Assembly: GCF_004353505.1 (NCBI RefSeq)
Contig: NZ_SMNQ01000022.1
Location: 1-64,000, forward strand
Reading direction: 5' to 3'
Origin: Streptomyces sp. WAC05374
GTDB taxonomy: Bacteria > Actinomycetota > Actinomycetes > Streptomycetales > Streptomycetaceae
Length of the DNA: 64,000 nucleotides
A model generated the notes under the pieces. It was not told the origin of the DNA and did not search any database. It saw only the letters and a program-made list of their open reading frames with translations. Below, piece after piece: positions 52,443 to 61,576 of the stretch (position 1 is its first letter; each line of letters starts with the position of its first letter). A program made the position numbers and the translations under genes.

Positions 52443-53104
52443 CGTTTCACCGCCACCTTCTTGCTCACCCAGCCGAGGAACAGCCCGGTCGGGAGGGTGA
52501 GACAGATGAACCCGAACGCGAAGATGGCGGAGATCAGGATGAGCTGGGCCTCGTTCTCGATCATCTCCCGCATCAGCAGCGCGGCTTCGGCGACGCCGAT
52601 CGCGGAGGCCACCGTGGTGTTCTTGGTGAGGGCGATCAGCACGTTGGTCAGGGGGCCCACCACCGAGCGGAAGGCCTGGGGCAGGACGATCAGCCGCAGG
52701 GTCTGGGTGAAGGGCAGACCGATGGCGCGGGCCGCCTCCACCTGGCCGATGGCCACGGTGTTGATGCCGGAGCGCAGCGCCTCGCAGACGAACGCGGAGG
52801 TGTAGGCGATCAGGCCGAGCACCGCGAGCCGGAAGTTGATGGTCTTGAAGTCGTCCGCGCCGAGCGTCACGTTGAGCGTCTGGAAGAGCCCCAGGGACGT
52901 GAAGACGATGATCACCGTCAGAGGGATGTTCCGCACGATGTTGACGTACGCGGCGCCGAAGCCCCGCATCAGGGGCACGGGGCTGACCCGCATCGCGGCC
53001 AGCACGGTCCCCCAGATCAGGGAGCCGATGGCCGAATAGACGGTGAGCTGCACCGTCACCCAGAAGGCGCCCAGCAGGTCGTAGCCCTCAAGAAAGTCGA
53101 ACAC
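52439..53104 (-). CDS. gluC: glutamate ABC transporter permease
   Basis: A 221-residue permease of the HisM/GlnP type. It has an N-terminal VTVQLTVYSAIGSLIWGTVL helix, a central region with NIVRNIPLTVIIVFTSLGLF, and the EAA loop QVEAARAIGLPFTQTLRLIV. A GTG start at 53104 is used. It follows gluB after a 72-bp spacer that contains a strong hairpin, and overlaps gluD by four bases. It should pair with GluD in the importer. Confidence 0.93.
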   Translation of the reverse strand: MFDFLEGYDLLGAFWVTVQLTVYSAIGSLIWGTVLAAMRVSPVPLMRGFGAAYVNIVRNIPLTVIIVFTSLGLFQTLNVTLGADDFKTINFRLAVLGLIAYTSAFVCEALRSGINTVAIGQVEAARAIGLPFTQTLRLIVLPQAFRSVVGPLTNVLIALTKNTTVASAIGVAEAALLMREMIENEAQLILISAIFAFGFICLTLPTGLFLGWVSKKVAVKR

Positions 53105-53135
53105 GATGTCCCGCCCTTCCCGTGCGGGTACGGCT

Positions 53136-53165
53136 CGGCGCGCCGCCGGCAGGGGCGGCGCGCCG
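53136..53165 (-). promoter_or_regulatory. intercistronic hairpin between gluB and gluC
   Basis: CGGCGCGCCGCC pairs exactly with GGCGGCGCGCCG around GGCAGG, 11 bp after the gluB stop. Such hairpins after binding-protein genes partly stop transcription or protect the upstream mRNA, giving more binding protein than permease. Confidence 0.65.
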
Positions 53166-53176
53166 GACCGGTCCGT

Positions 53177-54016
53177 TCACTGGACGATGTTGCCGATCTT
53201 CGGGGCGGGTTCGTTCTTGTAGTTCGCCGGGCCGAAGTTCTTCTTCACCGCCTCGTCCCAGGAACCGTCCGAGACCATCTTCTCGAGTGCGGAGTTGATC
53301 TTGGCCTTGAGGTCGCTGCCCTTCTGGACACCGATGCCGTAGTTCTCGTTGCTGAGCTTGAAGCCGCCGAGCTTGAACTTGCCCTGGTGCTCCGGCTGCG
53401 ACGCGTAACCGGCGAGGATCGAGTCATCGGTGGTCAGTGCGTCCACGGCCCTGTTCTCCAGACCGGTCAGGCACTCGGAGTAGCCGCCGTACTCCTGGAG
53501 CTGGGCCCTCGGGGCGATCCGGTCCTTGACGTTCTGCGCGGACGTGGACCCGGTGACCGAGCAGAGCTTCTTGTCGTTCAGGTCCTCGGGCTTCTTGATG
53601 GAGTTGTCGTCCGCCCTGACGAGGACGTCCTGGTGCGCCAGCAGGTAGGGGCCGGCGAAGTCGACCTTCTTCTGACGCTCGTCATTGATCGAGTAGGAGG
53701 CCGCGATGAAGTCGACGTCGCCGCGCTGGAGGAGCGTCTCGCGGTCGGCGCTCTTGGCTTCCTTCCACTCGATGTCGCCGGGCTCGTAGCCGAGCTCCTT
53801 GGCCACGTACGTCGCCACGTCGACGTCGAAGCCCGTGTACTTGCCGTCCGGCGTCTTCAGGCCGATGCCCGGCTGGTCGAACTTGATGCCGACGGTGACC
53901 TTGTCACCGCCGTCACCGGAACCGCCCCCGCCGTCGTCGGAGCCGCAGGCGGCGGCGGTGAGTGACAGCGCGACCGCGGCGGCGGCCGCGACGGCGGTGG
54001 CCTTCAGAGGTTTCAT
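53177..54016 (-). CDS. gluB: glutamate-binding lipoprotein
   Basis: A 279-residue substrate-binding lipoprotein (lipobox LTAAAC, Cys24) of the polar amino acid class. It has VTVGIKFDQPGIGLKTPDGK near the mature N-terminus, YTGFDVDVATYVAKELGYEP, and SADRETLLQRGDVDFIAASY. The ATG at 54016 is preferred to one three codons earlier because AGGGA is placed correctly for it. It catches the amino acid outside the membrane for GluCD. The gene is the second of gluABCD. Confidence 0.92.
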   Translation of the reverse strand: MKPLKATAVAAAAAVALSLTAAACGSDDGGGGSGDGGDKVTVGIKFDQPGIGLKTPDGKYTGFDVDVATYVAKELGYEPGDIEWKEAKSADRETLLQRGDVDFIAASYSINDERQKKVDFAGPYLLAHQDVLVRADDNSIKKPEDLNDKKLCSVTGSTSAQNVKDRIAPRAQLQEYGGYSECLTGLENRAVDALTTDDSILAGYASQPEHQGKFKLGGFKLSNENYGIGVQKGSDLKAKINSALEKMVSDGSWDEAVKKNFGPANYKNEPAPKIGNIVQ

Positions 54017-54087
54017 GGTGATCATCCCTGCGGATTACTGTGGGGGGAGGGGAATTGCGGGGCCGGGCCGGTTCCTCACCGGCCGGC

Positions 54088-54855
<768 letters not shown>

Positions 54856-55017
54856 TGCTGCTCCCTCATCGGCTTCATCCTCCATCCGCCTCCCGCCCGC
54901 CGCACGCCGAGACCGCGCCGGGAGGGACGGGCGGTGGCGGACCGGCCGGGAGCCCCGCCGCCGCCGTGACCGGGCCGGACACGGGCGCGCTGGTACATTG
55001 GGGGCACGCTTCGACAC

Positions 55018-55053
55018 CGCCGGGGCCCGTACCGAGGGGTACGGGCCCCGGCG
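55018..55053 (+). promoter_or_regulatory. 16-bp hairpin in the helicase leader
   Basis: Bases 55018-55033 pair without mismatch with 55038-55053 around GAGG. A TACATT -10-like box lies at 54994-54999. The hairpin ends 32 bp before the ATG, so it belongs to the 5' leader. It may attenuate transcription or delay translation until unwound. Confidence 0.55.
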
Positions 55054-55085
55054 CGTTCCGGGCGCCCGACCGAGGAGAGTTCCCC

Positions 55086-56513
55086 ATGAACGCGAAGCCG
55101 CCCGTGCCCGGACACGCCCGTGCCGGTAAGCCCCAGGAGCCGACCGCCGCCGCGCGGGGCGACCTGCCGGCGCCGGGCACGGTGGTTCCGGGCCGGCAGC
55201 CGGCCGAGTCCTTCGAGGCGCTCGGGCTGCCGCCGAAGCTGCTGGAGACGATGACCCGTCTCGGGGTGACGGAGCCCTTCCCTATCCAGGCCGCCACCCT
55301 GCCCGACGCGCTGGCCGGCCGGGACGTCCTCGGCCGCGCGCGGACCGGGTCCGGCAAGACGCTCGCCTTCGGTCTGGCGCTGCTCGTCCGGACGGCGGGC
55401 CTTCGGGCGGAGCCGAAACGGCCGCTCGGCCTGGTGCTGGTGCCGACGCGGGAGCTCGCGCAGCAGGTGGGCGACGCGCTGGCGCCGTACGCGCGGGCCC
55501 TGGGCGTACGGATGGCGACGGCGGTCGGCGGGCTGTCGATCAACCGGCAGGTGGCGGAACTGCGGACCGGTGCCGAGGTCGTCGTGGCGACGCCGGGGCG
55601 GCTGGCCGACCTGCTGTCGCGCCGGGACTGCCACCTGAACCAGGTGCGGATCACCGTCCTGGACGAGGCGGACCAGATGTGCGACCTGGGGTTCCTGCCG
55701 CAGGTCTCGGAGATCCTGGGCCAGGTCCGCCCGGACGGGCAGCGGCTGCTGTTCTCGGCCACGCTCGACCGTGACGTCGACGAGCTGGTACGGGGCCACC
55801 TGCACGACCCGGTGCTCGTCTCGGTCGACCGGGTGGCGAGCCCGGTCGACACGGTCGAGCACCATGTGCTGAACGTCCACGCCGCCGACAAGTACGCCAC
55901 CGGCACGGAGATCGCCGCGCGGGACGGCCGGGTGCTGATGTTCCTGGACACCAAGGCCGGCGTGGACCAGTTCACGCGCCACCTCCGGGCCGTCGGCGTG
56001 CAGGCCGCCGCCCTGCACAGCGGGAAGTCGCAGCCGCAGCGCACGCACACGCTCGCCCGGTTCAAGGAGGGCGAGATCACCGTGCTGGTGGCCACCAACG
56101 TCGCGGCGCGGGGCATCCACATCGACGCGCTCGACCTCGTCGTCAACGTCGATCCGCCGGCCGAGGCCAAGGACTACCTCCACCGGGGCGGGCGCACCGC
56201 GCGCGCCGGGGCGTCCGGGAAGGTGGTCACCCTGGTCACCCCGGGTCAGCGGCGCGAGGTGAACCGGATGATGTCCGAGGCCGGCATCCGGCCCACGGTC
56301 ACGCAGGTGCGTTCCGGCGAGCAGAGCCTGACCGCCATCACCGGGGCGAAGCGTCCGCCGACGCCCTCCGGTGAGCGGACCGGCAACGGCAACGCGCCCT
56401 TCCGCGGCCTCGGCACCCGTCCGGGCCGCCCCGCGAAGGAGTCCCGTAAGGCCACCGAGGCCCGCAGGATCGCCGAGGCCCGCGCGGCCGCCCGGGTACG
56501 CAAGGGACGCTGA
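55086..56513 (+). CDS. DEAD-box RNA helicase
   Basis: A 475-residue ATP-dependent RNA helicase. Motifs in order are the Q motif PFPIQAATLP, I ARTGSGKT near 85, Ia PTRELAQQ, Ib TPGR, II DEAD near 196, III SAT, IV LMFLDTK, V TNVAARGIHIDALD and VI HRGGRTAR. The tail after residue 420 is basic and disordered (RPAKESRKATEARRIAEARA). GGAGAG precedes the ATG. A 16-bp hairpin in the leader and a tandem repeat that begins inside its last codons are unusual. It should unwind structured RNA, for example during cold stress or ribosome assembly. Confidence 0.95.
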   Translation: MNAKPPVPGHARAGKPQEPTAAARGDLPAPGTVVPGRQPAESFEALGLPPKLLETMTRLGVTEPFPIQAATLPDALAGRDVLGRARTGSGKTLAFGLALLVRTAGLRAEPKRPLGLVLVPTRELAQQVGDALAPYARALGVRMATAVGGLSINRQVAELRTGAEVVVATPGRLADLLSRRDCHLNQVRITVLDEADQMCDLGFLPQVSEILGQVRPDGQRLLFSATLDRDVDELVRGHLHDPVLVSVDRVASPVDTVEHHVLNVHAADKYATGTEIAARDGRVLMFLDTKAGVDQFTRHLRAVGVQAAALHSGKSQPQRTHTLARFKEGEITVLVATNVAARGIHIDALDLVVNVDPPAEAKDYLHRGGRTARAGASGKVVTLVTPGQRREVNRMMSEAGIRPTVTQVRSGEQSLTAITGAKRPPTPSGERTGNGNAPFRGLGTRPGRPAKESRKATEARRIAEARAAARVRKGR

Positions 56514-56646
56514 CCCGGGCGGGCCGGGGTGCCTGCCGCACGGGACGCTGACCCCGGGCGGGCCGGGTGCCTGCCGCACGGGACGCTGACCCGGGCGGGC
56601 CGGGTGCCTGCCGCACGGGACGCTGACCCGGGCGGGCCGGGGTGCC
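56504..56646. repeat. 38-bp tandem repeat at the helicase 3' end
   Basis: The unit starts GGGACGCTGACCCGGGCGGG and ends GCCTGCCGCAC. Copies lie at 56504-56541, 56542-56579, 56580-56616 (one base shorter) and, incomplete, 56617-56646. The first copy contains the last two helicase codons and the TGA stop. Confidence 0.92.
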
Positions 56647-56658
56647 GGCCGGGGCGGG

Positions 56659-57216
56659 TCAGCGGCCCCCGTCGCTCGCCGGCCCGATGCCCTTGATCGT
56701 GGTCGGGGTTCCGTCCGGGGCGAACGGGTGGCGGAAGGTGAAGGCGTGCGGCGCGGAGCCGTGGTCGCGGAGGTTCTCCAGCCGGGAAACGCCCTCCTGC
56801 CAGGTGGGTATCACGCCGTCGGACACCCACCAGAACACGTGGTTCGGGTGTTCCGTCCGCTCGAACCAGTCGTACCGCCTGTTCAGCGCCTCCCGGTGGA
56901 GACCGGTGTAAATGGCGTCGAAGGCGGGGCGCAGGCCGGTCCAGAGCGAGAGGGACGCGGCCAGGGCGGTCGTTTCCACCGTACGGCCCTTGGTGTACCA
57001 GGCCGGTACGGCGAATTCACCCCATGCGCCCCAGTCCAGATCGAAGTGCGAGCCCGCCTCGCCGTCTGCCGCTTCGGCGTGAGCGAGGTACCCGGGGTGC
57101 CGGCTGATCCTCTGGTAGATGGCCTCGCCGCTGTCGTGGAACGCGCGCGTGAGAGGTGCGGGATCGGCGAGAGGTGACTTCAGGACGCCGAACGTGTACA
57201 GCGCGAGATGGGGCAT
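56659..57216 (-). CDS. DUF3291 family protein
   Basis: A 185-residue soluble protein of the DUF3291 family (dimeric alpha-beta barrel-like). It starts MPHLALYTFGVLKSPLADPA and contains GEFAVPAWYTKGRTVETTAL, LSLWTGLRPAFDAIYTGLHR, YDWFERTEHPNHVFWWVSDG and PTWQEGVSRLENL. GGGAGAG precedes the ATG at 57216. Related domains include small monooxygenases, but no catalytic residue can be named. It is single, and converges on the helicase gene across the tandem repeat. Confidence 0.85.
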   Translation of the reverse strand: MPHLALYTFGVLKSPLADPAPLTRAFHDSGEAIYQRISRHPGYLAHAEAADGEAGSHFDLDWGAWGEFAVPAWYTKGRTVETTALAASLSLWTGLRPAFDAIYTGLHREALNRRYDWFERTEHPNHVFWWVSDGVIPTWQEGVSRLENLRDHGSAPHAFTFRHPFAPDGTPTTIKGIGPASDGGR

Positions 57217-57660
57217 GCGTCTCTCCCTGGGGGGTGTCGTGGGGACCCGGTGCGGGCCTGCGGGCGACGGCTCTTGGGCGTGACCGACCGGCCCCGTCGC
57301 GGGTGGTTCGGCCCGGAGCAACTCCGGTGCGACCGTGGGCGATCGCCGGAGACCCGGTGAAGGTAGCCGCCTTCGCGGGCGCTGTCGAAGTTGCGTTTTC
57401 CCTGTTCGGATGGCCTTTCGCACCGGTCATCGCGGGGCCTGGGCGGGACACGTCGCGAGCCTGGACGCAAGGGGTGGGCGGGATCGCGTACGGGCGGTAC
57501 GGCGCGGACCGCCGGCCCGGCGTCGGGCACGAGAAGTGACCCGTTCGCCGGTCCGGTCGGTGGAACACCCCTTACGTCACCGCTCTACCCGTGAGTAACA
57601 TGCGCGCACCACCCGGCCCCCATCCGCCCGCTGCCCCCAACGGCGGCTAGGAGCACGTCC
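57217..57660. other. spacer between divergent DUF3291 and DUF485 genes
   Basis: This 444-bp stretch should hold the promoters of both flanking genes. Frames are open on both strands but have no domain, no good ribosome site and poor codon bias. I see no hairpin of note. Confidence 0.4.
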
Positions 57661-58155
57661 ATGTCCCATCAGCACCCCTTCCCGGACCCCCCTCCGTACC
57701 GCCACCCGGACGAGGTGGCCCGCTCCTTCTGGGACGCACCCGCGCCGCAGCATCCGGAACCCCGCGAGCCCCGCCGCCCCCACGGCGACCTGGACGCGCT
57801 CCGTTCCGGATACCGCAGGCTGCGCCGCGTCTCGACGCTCACCGCCCTCGGGTACTTCACCCTCTTCCTCCTCCTGGCGGCCTTCGCGCCCGGGCTCATG
57901 ACCAGCGAGATCTCCGGCGGCCTCAACGTCGGTCTGCTGCTCGGGCTCGGCCAGTTGCCCGTGGCACTCGCCGCCATCGCGCTGTACGAGCGCATCGCCC
58001 GCCACCGCCTCGACCCGGTCGCGGCGGCCGTCCGGGAGCAGCACCCCTGGCAGTCGGCGGCCGAGACGCGCGGCCCCGCGGCCCGTGGCGGTCACCCCGG
58101 CGGGCAGGAGCAGTGGCCGTGGGCGAGCGGCCGCGCCGGAGGTGGCCGGTCATGA
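57661..58155 (+). CDS. DUF485 membrane protein (symporter partner)
   Basis: A 164-residue protein. The first 45 residues are Pro/His-rich. LRSGYRRLRRVSTLTALGYF leads to the first membrane helix and GGLNVGLLLGLGQLPVALAA is the second, followed by YERIARHRLDPVAAAVREQ. This is the DUF485 (YjcH) pattern. The stop overlaps the symporter start (ATGA), as in acetate permease operons. Its tail after residue 125 is Gly/Arg-rich and not conserved in the family. Confidence 0.85.
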   Translation: MSHQHPFPDPPPYRHPDEVARSFWDAPAPQHPEPREPRRPHGDLDALRSGYRRLRRVSTLTALGYFTLFLLLAAFAPGLMTSEISGGLNVGLLLGLGQLPVALAAIALYERIARHRLDPVAAAVREQHPWQSAAETRGPAARGGHPGGQEQWPWASGRAGGGRS

Positions 58156-59771
58156 TCGAGTTCGGCCCCGACGCCCAGACCATGTCGCTGGTGGCCTTCA
58201 TCGCGGTCATCACCGTCACCCTGCTGGTGTGCGTGATGACCGGGCCCGCCCACGGCGACCTGGACGAGTTCTACACCGGCTACCGGTCGCTGTCGCCCGT
58301 ACAGAGCGGCCTTGCCATCGCCGGCGACTACATCTCCGCCGGCACCGTGCTCGGCACCGTCGGCATCATCGCGCTCCTCGGCTTCGACGGGATCACGCTC
58401 ACGCTGAGCACCGTGCTCTCACTGGTCCTGCTGATGTTCCTGCTCGCCGAACCGCTGCGCAACACCGGCCGGTTCACCACGGGCGACGTCCTCACGCGAC
58501 GTACCCCCGGCCCGGCCGTACGCGTCACCGCGGCCCTGGTCACCCTCACCGCGCTGCTCCCGCTGGTCGTCTTCCAGCTCGCCGGCGCGGGTGACCTGCT
58601 CGCCGTGGTCCTCGGCTTCCACGCCGACGGTTTCAAGACCGGGGCGATCGTGTTCCTCGGTGTGCTGATGATCGCGTACGCGGCGATCGGCGGGATGAAG
58701 GGCACCGCGTTCATCCAGATCGTCAAGACCGTCGTCCTGCTCGGCGCCTCCACCGCGATCGCGCTGCTCGTGCTGGACCGGTTCGACTTCAGTCTGCCGG
58801 TGCTGCTGGACGCCGCCAAGGACGGGAGCGGGGCGGGAGACGCGTACCTCGCCTCGGGGCTCCAGTTCGCGGGCGACGACATCGACATGATCGGGACGCA
58901 GATGACGGTCGTGCTGGGCGCGGCGGTGCTGCCGCACATCACGATGCGCATGTTCAGCTCGCGCAGTGCGGCGGCCGTGCGGCGCTCGATGTCCTGGGCC
59001 GTGTCGACCGTCGTCGTCACCTGCCTGCTGCTCGCGCTGATCGGCCTCGGCGCGGCCGCGATCGTCGGCCACAAGGGGCTCGTCGCGGGGGATCCGCAGG
59101 CCCAGACCGCGTTGCTGATGGTCAGCCAGGCCGTGATGGGGACGGACCCCTCCACGGTCGAGACCCTGCTGTTCACGGCGGTGACCACGGCCGTCTTCCT
59201 CACCCTGCTGGCCTCGGTGGCCGGGATCACCCTCGCCTGTGCCAACACACTGGCGCACGACCTCATCGCGCACGGAGCGCGCAGGAACCCTCTGAAACGC
59301 TCCACGGAGATGGCCCTGGCCCGGGCCGCCACCGTCGGCGTCGGACTCGCGGCGATCGCCATCGCGGCCGGCGCGCGGCATCTGAACCTCCAGGCCCTGC
59401 TGACCCTGTCCTTCTGCGTCGGCGCCTCCGCGATCGCCCCGGCGCTGGTCTACAGCCTCTTCTGGCGCCGCTACACCCGCACGGGACTGCTCGCCACCCT
59501 CATCGTGGGCACCGCCGCCACCCTGCTCCTGATGAGCGGCAGCAACCTGGTGTCCGGGTCACCGCAGTCGATGTTCCCGGAGCGGGACGCCAACTGGTTC
59601 CCGTTCACGACGAGCGGCATCGTCTCCGTCCCGCTCGGCTTCCTGGCCGGCTGGCTCGGCACGATCCTCGGCGAGGGCCGCGACACGGCGGGCGGCCATC
59701 GCCGGTACGAGGAGGTGGAACCGACGATCCTGGCCGGCGCGCCCACCCCGACGACCGGCGACGCCCCCTGA
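58152..59771 (+). CDS. cation/acetate symporter-like (SSS family)
   Basis: A 539-residue transporter with 13 hydrophobic helices. Motifs are DEFYTGYRSLSPVQSGLAIA, GDYISAGTVLGTVGIIALLG, LAGAGDLLAVVLG and LTLLASVAGITLACANTLAH. The ATG at 58152 has GGAGGTG upstream and overlaps the DUF485 stop; a GTG 13 codons earlier is less likely. It lacks the large hydrophilic insert found in the symporter at 31474. Acetate or another monocarboxylate is the likely substrate. Confidence 0.88.
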   Translation: MIEFGPDAQTMSLVAFIAVITVTLLVCVMTGPAHGDLDEFYTGYRSLSPVQSGLAIAGDYISAGTVLGTVGIIALLGFDGITLTLSTVLSLVLLMFLLAEPLRNTGRFTTGDVLTRRTPGPAVRVTAALVTLTALLPLVVFQLAGAGDLLAVVLGFHADGFKTGAIVFLGVLMIAYAAIGGMKGTAFIQIVKTVVLLGASTAIALLVLDRFDFSLPVLLDAAKDGSGAGDAYLASGLQFAGDDIDMIGTQMTVVLGAAVLPHITMRMFSSRSAAAVRRSMSWAVSTVVVTCLLLALIGLGAAAIVGHKGLVAGDPQAQTALLMVSQAVMGTDPSTVETLLFTAVTTAVFLTLLASVAGITLACANTLAHDLIAHGARRNPLKRSTEMALARAATVGVGLAAIAIAAGARHLNLQALLTLSFCVGASAIAPALVYSLFWRRYTRTGLLATLIVGTAATLLLMSGSNLVSGSPQSMFPERDANWFPFTTSGIVSVPLGFLAGWLGTILGEGRDTAGGHRRYEEVEPTILAGAPTPTTGDAP

Positions 59772-59817
59772 GGCCCGGCCCGTGGCGGGTCGCGGCCCCG
59801 CCACGGCACCGGAGGTA

Positions 59818-60831
59818 CTAGTACGGAACGCCGGCCAGGGGTGTCCCGGCCGCGCCCTGTGCGCGCACCCGCCGTGCGACGCCCGCCACCGCACCGGCCA
59901 TCAGCATGGCGGCGGTCAGCCGGCGCATCGCGGTACGGCGCCGGCCGCCCCATCCGCCGTGCGCGGCGCCCGTACCCGGCGCCGGGACGTGGAGGTTGCC
60001 GTGTCCCGCGGGGGCGGACTCCTTGCGGGACAGGTGCGCCCTGTCCACCTGGCGGGCCATCATCCGCTCCGCCAGACCCGGCACGATCCTGGACTCCAGC
60101 ACCATGGAACGGCCCGTGGGCCCCACCACGACCTCCCGCCGGGGCGACCGCACCAGGTCCACGATGGTCCGGGCGACCCGCTCGGGGCTGTACACCGGGG
60201 GCATCGCCAGCGGCTTGCGGCCCGTGTAGTTCGCGGCGTGCTCGAACAGCGGGGTGTCGATGGTGGCCGGCAGCACCGTGCACACGTGCACGCCCTTCGC
60301 CCTGTCCAGCCGCAGCTCCTGGCGCAGGCTGGCGCTCAGCGCCCGGACGGCGTACTTGGACATGCCGTAGGCGTGGGTGTACGGCTGGCTCACCACGCCC
60401 ACGACGGACGACACGTTGATCAGCGTGCCGCTGCCCTGCTCGCGCATCACCCGCAGGGCGGCGCGGGCTCCGTGCACGTACCCCATGACGTTGACGTCCA
60501 GGACCTTGCGGAAGTCCTCCATCGGGACCTGTTGGAAGGGACCGAACACGGTGACGGCGGCGCAGTTGACCCACACGTCGACGCGGCCGAAGCGCCCCAC
60601 CGCGCGCCGGGCGAGGTCGTCGACCGCCCCGGCGTCCGTGACGTCGGTCGGCACGACGAGGGCCTGCGCGCCGCGGTGCCGTTCGCACTCCCGCGCCACG
60701 GCCGCCAGGGCCTCCGCCCGCCGCGCCGCCAGGACCACACGGCCCCCCTTGCGGGCGAACGCCAGGGCGGTCGACCGCCCGATGCCGCTGGACGCGCCGG
60801 TGATCACGACCACGGAACCCCGCACACGCAT
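59818..60831 (-). CDS. SDR family oxidoreductase
   Basis: A 337-residue classical short-chain dehydrogenase. The cofactor loop is VVVITGASSGIGRSTALAFA, then DVWVNCAAVTVFGPF (NNAG variant), the catalytic serine in INVSSVVGVVS and YGMSK with Tyr and Lys near residue 155. The C-terminal 80 residues are Arg/Gly-rich and end with an Ala-rich helix (RLTAAMLMAGAVAGVARRV) that may touch the membrane. The substrate is unknown. Its stop lies 46 bp from the convergent symporter stop. Confidence 0.9.
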   Translation of the reverse strand: MRVRGSVVVITGASSGIGRSTALAFARKGGRVVLAARRAEALAAVARECERHRGAQALVVPTDVTDAGAVDDLARRAVGRFGRVDVWVNCAAVTVFGPFQQVPMEDFRKVLDVNVMGYVHGARAALRVMREQGSGTLINVSSVVGVVSQPYTHAYGMSKYAVRALSASLRQELRLDRAKGVHVCTVLPATIDTPLFEHAANYTGRKPLAMPPVYSPERVARTIVDLVRSPRREVVVGPTGRSMVLESRIVPGLAERMMARQVDRAHLSRKESAPAGHGNLHVPAPGTGAAHGGWGGRRRTAMRRLTAAMLMAGAVAGVARRVRAQGAAGTPLAGVPY

Positions 60832-60889
60832 GGATGACCCTTTCCTCGCATATTGTCCGATACATCACTTAAGCATCGACCCCGGGCCT

Positions 60890-61335
60890 TCACCTGTCGG
60901 CGAGCACCTGTGGGGTGGGGGCCGCTTCAGCCCCGCCGAGCGAGCGGGAGTAGACGGCACCCCGCCAGTCCGTGGCCGCGGCCCAGCGCGGGGACTCCCG
61001 CCCGGCGCGCACGCCCGTCATCTGCTCCTCGTCGGACTCGGTGCCCGCCTTGTCGAGCTCCTTGGACTCCGGTGAACCGCGTTGCGGCAGCCAGACGGTG
61101 GCGAACACGTAGAGGAAGAACTGCAGGCCTGCCCGGCCGACTGCTCCAGTTCCTCCTTGCTGGAGGGCGCGAGAGCGGCGCACAGCCGCCCGTACCGTCC
61201 GGCGTCCAGGGCCTGCTCGAACCGGGTGACTTCCTCGCCGACGCGCTCACGCCGCTCGGGCGGCGATCCGCATCCCACCACGAGCACCGCCACCACCACC
61301 GCCGTGATGCCCGGCCCGGACCACCGTCGTGACAT
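60890..61335 (-). pseudogene. chimeric remnant: lipoprotein N-terminus joined to DUF6766 fragment
   Basis: The start (ATG at 61335) codes for a lipoprotein signal (ITAVVVAVLVVGC, Cys22) and RFEQALDAGRYGRLCAALAP, as in small Streptomyces lipoproteins. This frame decays after EELEQSAGQA and stops at 61018. In another frame the sequence continues with LQFFLYVFATVWLPQRGSPE, SKELDKAGTESDEEQ and AVYSRSLGG, an internal piece of DUF6766 membrane proteins, and stops at 60890 without the last helix. It looks like a deletion that fused two old genes. Confidence 0.6.
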
Positions 61336-61576
61336 CCCGCCTCCCGCGCGGCCCCGGGCCGGCGCCCGGCCGCCCGGCCGTCCCTGTGCACAGCGGCTAA
61401 CCGCTCGTCGCGCATCCACCCGTCCGGTTCCGGCCGGGGCCACGGCGACGGCGGAGACGCCGCGGGGACACCGGGGTGACGCGGCCGTCACGGCCGTCTT
61501 GGCACACTGCGCCGGAGTGTCCCTGGAGCACCGGCTCCTGTCGCCACCGACGTGCTGTGGGGAGGGATTCCGTCCG

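Noticed and set aside
57156..57539. A 127-codon plus-strand frame in the DUF3291/DUF485 spacer
   Set aside because: No ribosome site, no domain, low-quality codon pattern, and it overlaps the start of the DUF3291 gene.
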